This document shows positions 1-7,963 of a stretch of DNA of 13,436 nt, in pieces. This DNA comes from Bacteriovoracaceae bacterium (GTDB lineage Bacteria; Bdellovibrionota; Bacteriovoracia; Bacteriovoracales; Bacteriovoracaceae), in NCBI GenBank assembly GCA_947442115.1, contig CANEVK010000036.1:1-13436 (forward strand), given 5' to 3'. The notes under the pieces are model-generated. The model made no database searches and had not been told where the DNA came from. It worked only from the letters and a program-made list of their open reading frames with translations. The position numbers were made by a program, and so were the translations under genes. Each line of letters opens with the position of its first letter. The first letter of the stretch is position 1.

Positions 1-1314
1 CTCAATCAAAAGGTCATCGACCTGATTTTTAGCATCTTTAAATTCAATCACGGGATCCAGAAGACCAGTTGGACGGATGATCTGCTCAACATATTCACCA
101 TGACATTTTTCCAGCTCATAATTGGCCGGTGTCGCCGAAACAAAAAGAACTTGATCAAGCTTAGATTCAAATTCTGTAAAATTAAGAGGACGATTATCAA
201 GAGCACTAGGAAGCCTAAAACCATAATCAACCAGAGTTTGCTTACGGGCCCGATCCCCTTTGTACATGCCTCCGACCTGAGGAATCGTGACATGGGATTC
301 ATCAATCATCATCAGAAAATCTTTTTTAAAGTAATCAATCAGCGTGGGAGGAGCTTCACCAGCTTTGGCCCCTGACATATGACGAGAATAATTCTCAATT
401 CCCGGACAAAAACCCATTTCTTCGAGCATCTCTAGATCTAAAAGTGTTCTCTGCTGAAGCCTCTGCTTTTCTACTAATTTATTTTGAGCTTCAAGTTCAT
501 TGAGTCTTTCTCGAAGTTCAAGCTTTATCTCTCCGACTGCACTCTTAAGTCGATCCTTACCAACAACGTAGTGACTTTTAGGATAAATATCGATGCGATT
601 AAGTGATTGAAGTACTTTTCCTCGGAGTGGATCGACGAGAAAAATACCATCAATAATATCATCAAAAAACTCAATCCTCACGACCTGAGATTCTTCATAG
701 GCCGGAAACACTTCCACCACATCTCCACGCACGCGAAAAGTTCCGCGATGAAAATCCATATCATTTCGCTGGTATTGAACGTCTACAAGTTTGCGCAAAA
801 ATTCATCTCGATCCATCTTATCTTGAGCAAATAAAATAATCCGCTGATTAAAATACTCCTCTGGGGCCCCGATACCATAAATACAACTCACCGACGCCAC
901 CACAATCACATCTTCACGGTCTAAGAGTGAGCGCGTAGCAGAGTGCCTCAGTTTTTCGATTTCATCATTGATGGCCGAATCTTTTTCAATGTAAGTATCC
1001 GAGCCGGGGACGTAGGCTTCAGGTTGGTAATAATCATAATAAGAAACAAAGTACTCCACGGCGTTGTTGGGGAAAAATTCTTTAAATTCTGCAAAGAGTT
1101 GGGCCGCGAGAGTTTTATTGGGCGCAAGAATCAAGGTCTTCTTCCCTAATTTCTGAATAATATTGGCCATGGTAAAGGTTTTACCGGAGCCCGTAACACC
1201 AAGCAGAGTTTGAACAGTTTCTTTGGCCTGAAAGGCTTTTGACACTTTTTCGATGGCCTGGGGCTGATCTCCCCTAGGAGAAAAAGCTGACTGTAATTGG
1301 AATTGAGCTGTCAT
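1..1314 (-). CDS. uvrB: UvrABC excinuclease subunit B, N-terminal 438 residues (cut by window edge)
   Basis: UvrB is the DNA-damage-verifying helicase-like subunit of nucleotide excision repair; it receives lesions from UvrA and recruits UvrC. The minus-strand frame is open from ATG at 1314 down to base 1 with no stop, so the C-terminal third (rest of helicase domain 2 and the UvrC-binding UVR motif) lies outside the window. Visible family features are the opening FSPRGDQPQAI, Walker A GVTGSGKT at residues 39-46, the aromatic beta-hairpin YYDYYQPEAY at 92-101 that inserts between the DNA strands, and the helicase motif II DESH at 338-341, matching the E. coli numbering. The start is set by the conserved N-terminus, with a weak AAGAG upstream. 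The gene is transcribed divergently from pyrB. I see no obvious LexA-type box in the upstream region. Confidence 0.97.
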   Translation of the reverse strand, partial: MTAQFQLQSAFSPRGDQPQAIEKVSKAFQAKETVQTLLGVTGSGKTFTMANIIQKLGKKTLILAPNKTLAAQLFAEFKEFFPNNAVEYFVSYYDYYQPEAYVPGSDTYIEKDSAINDEIEKLRHSATRSLLDREDVIVVASVSCIYGIGAPEEYFNQRIILFAQDKMDRDEFLRKLVDVQYQRNDMDFHRGTFRVRGDVVEVFPAYEESQVVRIEFFDDIIDGIFLVDPLRGKVLQSLNRIDIYPKSHYVVGKDRLKSAVGEIKLELRERLNELEAQNKLVEKQRLQQRTLLDLEMLEEMGFCPGIENYSRHMSGAKAGEAPPTLIDYFKKDFLMMIDESHVTIPQVGGMYKGDRARKQTLVDYGFRLPSALDNRPLNFTEFESKLDQVLFVSATPANYELEKCHGEYVEQIIRPTGLLDPVIEFKDAKNQVDDLLIE

Positions 1315-1492
1315 TTTATTTACTCTTGCCAAACGGTTTCGTATGAATGAAATTAATCTAAAGTTTCATTCTAGGATTGTCTTATGGGTATGATGCTTCC
1401 TTGCATCAAATTTAATTATCACGCCTACATCCCCTTAGTACATCCTATTCTTTTCTGTTTAAATTTTCATTCATCATTTCATCAGGAGGACA
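1315..1492. promoter_or_regulatory. Divergent uvrB/pyrB intergenic region with two palindromes
   Basis: This 178-bp spacer must hold the promoters of both uvrB (leftward) and the pyr operon (rightward). It contains a perfect 8-bp inverted repeat, GAATGAAA at 1345-1352 and TTTCATTC at 1364-1371 with an 11-nt spacer. It also contains a perfect 6-bp one, TGATGC at 1391-1396 and GCATCA at 1403-1408 with a 6-nt spacer. Either could be an operator. From about 1425 to 1482 the plus strand is strongly pyrimidine-rich. I could not place convincing -35/-10 pairs for either gene. I see no GC-rich hairpin plus U-run, so a classical attenuator is not evident. AGGAGGA at 1484-1490 is the pyrB ribosome-binding site, unusually close (2 nt) to the ATG. 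Confidence 0.5.
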
Positions 1493-1521
1493 ATGGTCAA
1501 GCATTTCTTGTCACTCGCTAG
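1384..1521 (+). CDS. Possible 45-codon pyr leader ORF overlapping the pyrB start
   Basis: An ATG at 1384 preceded by TAGGA (AGGA at 1373-1376, 7-nt spacing) opens a 45-codon frame ending at TAG 1519-1521. It runs through the pyrB Shine-Dalgarno and the first codons of pyrB in another frame. The peptide starts MGMMLPCIKFNYHAYIPLVH and is rich in hydrophobic and aromatic residues. E. coli pyrBI has a 44-codon leader peptide whose translation is part of UTP-sensitive attenuation, so position and length are suggestive. However, there is no visible terminator hairpin here and the ORF ends inside pyrB rather than before it. An open frame of this length is not improbable by chance, so this is a candidate only. 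Confidence 0.2.
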   Translation: MGMMLPCIKFNYHAYIPLVHPILFCLNFHSSFHQEDNGQAFLVTR

Positions 1522-2401
1522 TTTTACCCAACATGAACTCTCAGGCCTTATTGAGAAGGCCCAATCTTTTTCCCATCAACTTCAAAAACCCGAAAAAATT
1601 CCATCACTTCTACAGCATAAAATCATTGCCAATGTTTTTTATGAGCCAAGTACGAGAACTCGATGCTCTTTTGAAGTGGCAGCCAAAAGATTAGGTGCAG
1701 AAGTGATCAATTTTGTGCCTGAAAACTCCAGTGTCAAAAAAGGTGAAACTGTTTATGACACTCTTAAAACATTAGAAAGTCTAGGCGTTGAGTCGATTGT
1801 TTTTAGACACTCAGATGATCACCTCCTCGACGAACTTAAATCAGCTTTCCATGTTCCCTTTATTAATGCCGGGGCGGGAAAACTCGAACACCCCACTCAA
1901 GGCCTCTTAGATCTTCTGACTCTTTATCAAGAATTTGAAAAACTCCAAGGTCTTAAAGTGGCCATCTGCGGAGATATTAAGCACTCTCGAGTCGCAGGCT
2001 CCCTCATGGTGGCGGCCAAAATATTTGGCATTAAAATATTTCTCTGTGGGCCAGAATCACTAAAGCCCTCGTCTCAAGATCCATTGATCGAATCAGCCGA
2101 CTTCGACTCTATCTTAGGAGAAGTCGATGCGGTCATGATGCTGAGGATTCAACTCGAGCGCCATGAGAGTCTAGAACTCGATGCCAAGTCTTACCATCAT
2201 CAATTTGGAATGAATCAGCGTCGACAAAAACTGATGCAGCCTCATGCCATCATCATGCATCCGGGACCTTTTAATCGAGGGATTGAAATATCTGATGATA
2301 TGGTGGAGCACCCTCAATCAAGAATTTTTAAACAAATGCACAATGGAGTGGCGGCCAGGATGGCGATTCTCGATTGGGCGATAAATCGGAAGGACTTATG
2401 A
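1493..2401 (+). CDS. pyrB: Aspartate carbamoyltransferase catalytic chain
   Basis: It catalyses carbamoyl phosphate + L-aspartate to N-carbamoyl-aspartate, the committed step of pyrimidine synthesis, in the cytosol. The 302-residue length is normal for the catalytic chain. Carbamoyl-phosphate-binding STRTR is at residues 53-57, the SSVKKGET loop (80s loop) at 79-86, RH at 105-106, HPTQ at 133-136, GDIKHSRVA at 160-168, LRIQLERH at 217-224 and MHPGPFNRG at 255-263. These look like the short Bacillus-type enzyme. No pyrI regulatory chain lies next to it, so it may act as a simple trimer (inference). The start ATG has AGGAGGA just upstream. This is the first gene of the operon, and its TGA stop overlaps the carA ATG (ATGA), implying translational coupling to the enzyme that makes its substrate. 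Confidence 0.97.
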   Translation: MVKHFLSLASFTQHELSGLIEKAQSFSHQLQKPEKIPSLLQHKIIANVFYEPSTRTRCSFEVAAKRLGAEVINFVPENSSVKKGETVYDTLKTLESLGVESIVFRHSDDHLLDELKSAFHVPFINAGAGKLEHPTQGLLDLLTLYQEFEKLQGLKVAICGDIKHSRVAGSLMVAAKIFGIKIFLCGPESLKPSSQDPLIESADFDSILGEVDAVMMLRIQLERHESLELDAKSYHHQFGMNQRRQKLMQPHAIIMHPGPFNRGIEISDDMVEHPQSRIFKQMHNGVAARMAILDWAINRKDL

Positions 2402-3471
2402 AAAAAATCAAACTCGTCCTTGAAACTGGTGAGCACTATATTGGAGAATCCGTTGGGTATGATCTTGATCATGCCTATTCCCTAGGGGAGCTGGTTTTTA
2501 ATACCAGCATGACAGGTTATCAAGAAATTCTCTCTGATCCTTCTTACTGTGATCAAATGGTGGTGATGACATATCCACTTATTGGAAATTACGGTGTGAA
2601 TAAAGATGATTTTGAATCCTTAACACCGGCCCTCAGGGGTATGGTGATGAAAGAGTGTGCTGAAGAGGGGTCAAACTGGCGCAATGAATACTCACTAAGA
2701 GAACTTCTTAAGCGTTTTAAAATTCCCGCCATCGCTGGAGTTGATACCAGAGAGCTAACTAAAAAAATTCGTGACCGTGGTGTGATGAAAGCGGTTTTAG
2801 TCCCTCTGGATTATCCCTCTCATAATCTTGAGCTTCTTCTTTCCAGAAGCCTGGGAAAAGATCAAATCGCGAGAGTCTCTATCAAAAATCCCATTCACTT
2901 TCCGGGATCTGGTAAAAGAATTATTCTCATGGATTTTGGGTACAAGAAAAATATCTTGAGCTCACTCTTAAGAAGAAATTGTGATGTGGTGGTGGTGCCT
3001 TGGAATACTAGTGCTGAGATGATTGAAAGCTACAGGCCTCAAGGTCTCCTACTTTCAAATGGGCCGGGGGACCCTAAGGATGTCCCAGAAGTCCTTCCTG
3101 TGATTAGAACGTTACAAAAAAAATACCCTCTTTTTTGCATCTGCATGGGTCACCAACTTTTTGCGCTGGCCAATGGAGCAGATACAGAGAAATTAAAATT
3201 CGGTCACCGCGGTGGGAACCATCCGGTGAAAGATTTAAAACTTGGAAAAGTTTTTATGAGTTCACAAAATCATGGCTACGCCGTCACCATGGACTCCATT
3301 AAAAAATCCGACCTAGAAGTGACTCAAATTAACTTAAATGATGAAACGATTGAAGGATTAAAACATAAAACTTTTCCGGCCTTCTCGGTTCAATATCACC
3401 CGGAAGCCGCTCCAGGACCTGAAGATACTGCATGGCTCTTTGATGATTTTTTAAAAAGTATAAGGAATTAA
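2398..3471 (+). CDS. carA: Carbamoyl-phosphate synthase small (glutaminase) subunit
   Basis: CarA hydrolyses glutamine and passes ammonia through a tunnel to CarB. The protein is 357 residues from ATG 2398. An in-frame TTG at 2374 would extend it by 8 residues, but the ATG has GGAAGGA at 2388-2394 and forms an ATGA overlap with the pyrB stop, so I prefer it. The N-terminal CarA domain carries FNTSMTGYQEIL near residues 35-45. The C-terminal class I glutamine amidotransferase domain has LSNGPGDP at 219-226, the nucleophile C249 in CICMGHQ (commonly GICLGHQ), HGYAV at 292-296, and H334/E336 in VQYHPE completing the triad. The gap to carB is 1 nt. Confidence 0.97.
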   Translation: MKKIKLVLETGEHYIGESVGYDLDHAYSLGELVFNTSMTGYQEILSDPSYCDQMVVMTYPLIGNYGVNKDDFESLTPALRGMVMKECAEEGSNWRNEYSLRELLKRFKIPAIAGVDTRELTKKIRDRGVMKAVLVPLDYPSHNLELLLSRSLGKDQIARVSIKNPIHFPGSGKRIILMDFGYKKNILSSLLRRNCDVVVVPWNTSAEMIESYRPQGLLLSNGPGDPKDVPEVLPVIRTLQKKYPLFCICMGHQLFALANGADTEKLKFGHRGGNHPVKDLKLGKVFMSSQNHGYAVTMDSIKKSDLEVTQINLNDETIEGLKHKTFPAFSVQYHPEAAPGPEDTAWLFDDFLKSIRN

Positions 3472-3472
3472 C

Positions 3473-6400
3473 ATGGCAAAAAATCCTAAGCTGAAAAAAG
3501 TTCTCGTGATTGGATCAGGCCCCATTGTGATTGGGCAGGCCGCTGAGTTTGATTACTCAGGAACCCAGGCCGTGAAATCTCTCATCGAGGAAGGCATTGA
3601 AGTGGTCCTTGTGAATTCAAATCCTGCCACGATCATGACGGATAAAGAAACCGCCCATAAAGTTTATATCGAACCCCTCACAAAAGAATTTCTGCTCAAA
3701 ATTATTCATAAAGAAAAACCAGATGGACTTCTCCCCACACTGGGTGGGCAAACCGCTCTTAATCTTGCCGTTCGACTTGAAGAGGAAGGTTATTTAAAAA
3801 AATTAGGTGTGGAACTTTTAGGATGTAAAGTTGAGACCATCCAAAAAGCTGAAGATCGAAAACTTTTTAAAGAACTCATGATCGAGATTGGAGAACCGGT
3901 TCCAGATAGTCGCATCGTTCACACCCTCGTAGAGTCATTAGATTTTGCTAAAAAAATTGGCTACCCCCTGATCGTTAGACCGGCCTTCACGCTCGGTGGA
4001 ACAGGTGGTGGTATTGCTAAAAATGAAGAGGAACTTATCACCATCACGACCTCAGGTTTAGCTGCTTCACCTATCGAGCAGTGCCTGATTGAGCGCTCGA
4101 TCGCTGGCTTTAAAGAAATTGAGTATGAGGTCATCAGAGACTCAAAAGATAATTGTATCATTGTTTGCAACATGGAAAATATTGATCCGGTTGGAGTTCA
4201 TACCGGTGACTCCATCGTGGTCGCTCCAAGCCAAACTCTAAGTGATAAGGAGTATCAGCTCCTGAGATCCTCGGCGCTAAAAATCATTCGCGCTCTCAAA
4301 ATTGAAGGGGGCTGTAATGTTCAGTACGCGCTGGATCCACACTCCTATCAATATTATGTGATCGAAGTGAATCCTCGAGTCTCTAGATCTTCGGCCCTGG
4401 CCTCCAAGGCCACTGGCTATCCGATTGCCAAGATTGCCGCAAAAATTGCTATCGGTCTTGGACTTGATGAAATTATTAATCCTGTGACGAAAAAAACCTA
4501 CGCTTGCTTTGAGCCGGCCCTGGATTATGTGGTAACAAAAATTCCTCGTTTTCCCTTTGATAAATTTGTGACGGCCAATCGAAGACTTGGCACTCAGATG
4601 AAGGCGACAGGAGAAGTCATGGCGCTTGGTCGCTCCCTGGAAGAATCTCTTCTTAAGGCCGTGCGCTCTCTCGAGGTTGGACTTTTCCATCTTGAACTTC
4701 CTGAATTTCGTTATAAATCTCTAGATGAAATCAAAGAGAAAATTCTTAAGCAAGATGATGAGCGGCTATTCGCCATATCTGAAGGAATGCGCCAGGGATT
4801 AAGCTGTGAAGAGGTGCATGATCTCACTCAAATTGATTTTTTCTTTTTGAGAAAAATTCAGGGGATCATCCAAACTGAAAAAGAGCTGGCCCAAGTTGGA
4901 AAAAATCCTGACATGATCCTTAAGGCCAAGCGCCAAGGCTTCTCGGATAAATATCTGGCCAATCTTTTTAAAGAAAGTGAGCTTGATTTTAGTACCTGGA
5001 GAAAAAAACATGGCATCAGACCCGTGTTTAAAATGGTGGATACCTGTGCCGCAGAATTTGAATCATCGACTCCTTACTACTATTCAACTTATGAGTCACA
5101 AGATGAAGTGCTTGAGTCAAATCGTAAAAAAGTGGTGGTGCTGGGATCTGGCCCTATTCGCATAGGCCAGGGAATTGAATTTGACTATGCCACTGTTCAC
5201 GCCATCGAGGCCATCCGAGAACTGGGATATGAGGCGATTGTCATCAATAACAATCCGGAAACCGTCTCCACTGATTTTAATATTTCTGATCGTCTCTACT
5301 TTGAGCCACTCACTGTAGAAGACGTCATGCATGTCATCGAGCGAGAAAATCCGATCGGTGTGATTGTCCAGTTTGGCGGACAAACCGCCATTAATCTGGC
5401 CAAGCCCCTGAGTGAGCGTGGTGTAAAGATTTTAGGAACATCGGTTGATGATATTGACCGCGCCGAAGACCGCCGCCGCTTTGAAGAACTCTTAAAGGGT
5501 CTTAAAATTGCTCAACCACTTGGTTGCACCGTCACCTCTATTGATGAAGCGGTAGAAAAATCCGCTCACCTCGGTTTTCCAGTCATCGTACGTCCTTCCT
5601 ATGTTCTCGGCGGCCGAGCGATGGAAATTGTGTATAACGAGACTGAGCTTGAGAGTTACATGAAGCGAGCAGTTCAAGTGAATCCAGAGCATCCGGTTTT
5701 AATTGATCGCTACATGATCGGGCGAGAGATGGAAGTCGATGCTATCTGTGATGGTGAAACTGTTTTTATTCCAGGAATCATGGAGCATATTGAGAAGGCC
5801 GGTGTTCACTCGGGAGATTCCATCGCTGTTTATCCTCCACAAACAGTGAGTCAAGATATTCTCAATGAGCTCTCTGAGACGACTCTTTCCATCACCAAAG
5901 CACTTAACATTAAAGGACTTATCAACCTTCAATTTGTGATTTATCACGGCGAGGTTTTTGTTTTAGAAGTGAATCCCCGCTCCTCTCGAACCGTACCTTT
6001 TCTTTCGAAAGTCACAGGTGTTCAAATGGCCAAAGCTGCGACTCGCGCCCTCATGGGAGAGAGTCTTATTAAGCAAGGATTTTTCCACGGAACCCTTAAG
6101 CCCAAATCAGACATTGCTGTGAAGGCCCCAGTGTTTTCATTTGCTAAACTATCAGATGTGGAAATTGCCTTAGGCCCTGAGATGAAATCCACGGGTGAAG
6201 TGATGGGTAAAGATAAAGTTTTTGAAAAGGCCCTGCAAAAAGCCTTCCTCGCAGCAGGAGTTAATATTCCAGATTCAGGAACTATTCTCGCGACGATTAA
6301 TGATTTAGATAAAGAAGAGGCCCTCAAACTTTTTAAACGCTTTCATCAAGTGGGTTTTGATTTTATCGCCACGGCCGGAACTGCCAAGCTTCTCGCTGAT

Positions 6401-6652
6401 TCAGGCATACCTGTCAAAGTCGTGGACCGCATCGGTCAGTCTGAGAATGATATTTTAAGTGCAATTAAATCTGGGCGAGTGTCACTCATTGTTAATACCA
6501 TCTCAAAAAGTAAGAACGTTGAATCCGATGGATTTAAAATGCGCCGCACGGCCGTTGAGCGTGGGCTCCTTTGTCTCACCTCTTTAGATACCACAGAAGC
6601 GCTCTTAAAAACCATTGAGCGCACGACTTATATGATGGAGCCCCTTTCATGA
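3473..6652 (+). CDS. carB: Carbamoyl-phosphate synthase large subunit
   Basis: CarB uses bicarbonate, two ATP and ammonia from CarA to make carbamoyl phosphate for both pyrimidines and arginine. The 1059 residues show the expected internal duplication. The first half opens with VIGSGPIVIGQAAEFDYSG. The second half opens near residue 552 with VLGSGPIRIGQGIEFDYA. Each half carries an ATP-grasp fold; the first contains RPAFTLGGTGGGIA and EVNPRVSRSSALASKATGYP, the second RPSYVLGGRAMEIV and EVNPRSSRTVPFLSKVTG. A C-terminal methylglyoxal-synthase-like allosteric domain starts near residue 930 (SGTILATIND, later FIATAGTAKLLADSGIPV). Length is close to E. coli CarB (about 1073), so nothing is missing. 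AAGGA at 3462-3466 lies in the last codons of carA. The TGA stop overlaps the pyrF ATG. Confidence 0.98.
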   Translation: MAKNPKLKKVLVIGSGPIVIGQAAEFDYSGTQAVKSLIEEGIEVVLVNSNPATIMTDKETAHKVYIEPLTKEFLLKIIHKEKPDGLLPTLGGQTALNLAVRLEEEGYLKKLGVELLGCKVETIQKAEDRKLFKELMIEIGEPVPDSRIVHTLVESLDFAKKIGYPLIVRPAFTLGGTGGGIAKNEEELITITTSGLAASPIEQCLIERSIAGFKEIEYEVIRDSKDNCIIVCNMENIDPVGVHTGDSIVVAPSQTLSDKEYQLLRSSALKIIRALKIEGGCNVQYALDPHSYQYYVIEVNPRVSRSSALASKATGYPIAKIAAKIAIGLGLDEIINPVTKKTYACFEPALDYVVTKIPRFPFDKFVTANRRLGTQMKATGEVMALGRSLEESLLKAVRSLEVGLFHLELPEFRYKSLDEIKEKILKQDDERLFAISEGMRQGLSCEEVHDLTQIDFFFLRKIQGIIQTEKELAQVGKNPDMILKAKRQGFSDKYLANLFKESELDFSTWRKKHGIRPVFKMVDTCAAEFESSTPYYYSTYESQDEVLESNRKKVVVLGSGPIRIGQGIEFDYATVHAIEAIRELGYEAIVINNNPETVSTDFNISDRLYFEPLTVEDVMHVIERENPIGVIVQFGGQTAINLAKPLSERGVKILGTSVDDIDRAEDRRRFEELLKGLKIAQPLGCTVTSIDEAVEKSAHLGFPVIVRPSYVLGGRAMEIVYNETELESYMKRAVQVNPEHPVLIDRYMIGREMEVDAICDGETVFIPGIMEHIEKAGVHSGDSIAVYPPQTVSQDILNELSETTLSITKALNIKGLINLQFVIYHGEVFVLEVNPRSSRTVPFLSKVTGVQMAKAATRALMGESLIKQGFFHGTLKPKSDIAVKAPVFSFAKLSDVEIALGPEMKSTGEVMGKDKVFEKALQKAFLAAGVNIPDSGTILATINDLDKEEALKLFKRFHQVGFDFIATAGTAKLLADSGIPVKVVDRIGQSENDILSAIKSGRVSLIVNTISKSKNVESDGFKMRRTAVERGLLCLTSLDTTEALLKTIERTTYMMEPLS

Positions 6653-7344
6653 TTCCTGCTGAAAAAATTATTGTGGCCTTGGATACGCAAGACCCTGTGA
6701 TATGTACGGATCTGCTCCATTCACTCTCTTCTTCAAAAGTCTGGGTCAAAATTGGTATGGAGCTTTTTTATGCTGAAGGACCCAGAGTCATTCATGAGGC
6801 CAAAGCTTTGGGTCTCAATGTTTTTTTAGATCTGAAGCTGCATGATATTCCTCAAACTGTGGCCAGTGCGCTCAAGGCCCTCAGTCGTCTTCCGATTGAT
6901 ATGATCAACGTCCATGCCGCTGGCGGACTGGAGATGATGCAAAGAAGTTATGAGGTCTTGGCTGGTCTGAATAAGAGACCACTTCTTATCGCTGTGACTC
7001 AACTCACGAGTACTTCAGAGGAGCAGATGCAGCGAGAGCAAAGGATTTCTGGATCCATCCAAGACTCTGTTCTTCATTACGCTCACCTTGCTCATCAAGC
7101 GCATTTTGATGGAGTCGTCTGCTCACCTCATGAAATAAAACTTATTAAAGAAAACATTGGATCAACATTTCTCACCGTGACTCCGGGGATTCGTCCAGCG
7201 GGAGTTGAAAGTCATGATCAAAAACGCATCACCACACCTCGTGAGGCCTTGGCCCTTGGAACTGATTTTATGGTGATTGGACGCCCTATCACAGGGGCGA
7301 AAAATCCACGCGAGGCCCTCGAGACTATTCTTCAAGGAAATTAA
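6649..7344 (+). CDS. pyrF: Orotidine 5'-phosphate decarboxylase
   Basis: PyrF decarboxylates OMP to UMP, the last step of de novo pyrimidine synthesis. The 231-residue TIM-barrel protein has the hallmark DLKLHDIP at residues 61-68, with D61, K63 and D66 as the conserved Asp-Lys-Asp catalytic set. Other family blocks are IIVALD near the N-terminus, VKIGMELFYAEGP, INVHAAGG, VTPGIRPAG and VIGRPITGA near the phosphate-binding C-terminus. The short bacterial (E. coli/Bacillus) form fits in length. The ATG overlaps the carB stop as ATGA, with GGAG about 8 nt upstream inside carB. It is followed by pyrE after a 1-nt gap. Confidence 0.97.
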   Translation: MIPAEKIIVALDTQDPVICTDLLHSLSSSKVWVKIGMELFYAEGPRVIHEAKALGLNVFLDLKLHDIPQTVASALKALSRLPIDMINVHAAGGLEMMQRSYEVLAGLNKRPLLIAVTQLTSTSEEQMQREQRISGSIQDSVLHYAHLAHQAHFDGVVCSPHEIKLIKENIGSTFLTVTPGIRPAGVESHDQKRITTPREALALGTDFMVIGRPITGAKNPREALETILQGN

Positions 7345-7345
7345 C

Positions 7346-7963
7346 ATGCTGACTTCTCAAGACATTGCTCAGATTTTACTCAAAGAAAAAGCGGTTTTTT
7401 TAAGACCTGAGGAACCCTTCACTTGGGCCTCGGGAATTAAATCTCCTGTCTACTGTGATAACCGCCTTCTCATTTCATCAGTAGAGGCCAGAGAAAAAAT
7501 TATCCAGGCCTTTGCTGATCAGATTCGCTCGCTTAAGGTTGATGGAATTGCTGGAACCGCCACGGCCGGTATCCCGTGGGCCGCGTGGATTGCTCATGAA
7601 CTCAAGCTTCCTCTGATTTATGTCAGAAGCTCCAGCAAAGATCATGGGCGCCAAAACGCTATTGAAGGACAGCTAGCTCCAGGAAAAACCTGTGTGCTCA
7701 TTGAGGATCTTATTTCAACGGGCAAAAGTTCAATTGCTGCGGCCAGAAAACTTCAGGAAGCAAATCTTCAAGTTAAAGACGTCAAAAGTATTTTTACTTA
7801 TGGCTTTCCTCAAGTGGATGGACTTTTTAAGGATGCAAATCTTAGTTTTAGCTCACTCTGTGACTTTGAGACCTTGGCGCAAGTGGCCTATGATGATAAA
7901 GTTTTAGACTCTGAAACTTTAACCCATGTTCTCAGTTGGAGAAAAAGTGTTGTGTTCCCATGA
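7346..7963 (+). CDS. pyrE: Orotate phosphoribosyltransferase
   Basis: PyrE transfers the phosphoribosyl group of PRPP to orotate to give OMP, the substrate of PyrF just upstream. From ATG 7346 the protein is 205 residues. The PRPP-binding loop is CVLIEDLISTGKS at 116-128, and the flexible catalytic loop is seen in YVRSSSKDHGRQNAIEG at about 92-108 (K98, H100). TWASGIKSPVYCDNR near 26-40 is the typical orotate-side segment. An upstream in-frame TTG at 7277 would add 23 residues lying wholly over pyrF and has no support. AAGGA at 7334-7338, 7 nt before the ATG, fixes the start. The TGA stop overlaps the lysA ATG. Confidence 0.96.
   Translation: MLTSQDIAQILLKEKAVFLRPEEPFTWASGIKSPVYCDNRLLISSVEAREKIIQAFADQIRSLKVDGIAGTATAGIPWAAWIAHELKLPLIYVRSSSKDHGRQNAIEGQLAPGKTCVLIEDLISTGKSSIAAARKLQEANLQVKDVKSIFTYGFPQVDGLFKDANLSFSSLCDFETLAQVAYDDKVLDSETLTHVLSWRKSVVFP

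Noticed and set aside
1315..1492. LexA/SOS box for uvrB
   Set aside because: No CTGT-N8-ACAG or Gram-positive-type SOS box found; the two dyads present do not match either.
2374..2397. Upstream TTG start for carA; likewise TTG 7277 for pyrE and TTG 7936 for lysA
   Set aside because: In each case the internal ATG is better placed: it matches the family N-terminus, overlaps or abuts the previous stop, and for carA and pyrE follows a good ribosome-binding site.
4277..4690. 137-codon open frame antisense to carB, and similar antisense frames elsewhere in carB, gltX and uvrB
   Set aside because: They lie opposite strongly conserved enzymes, have no ribosome-binding sites or recognisable domains, and are explained by the codon pattern of the real genes.
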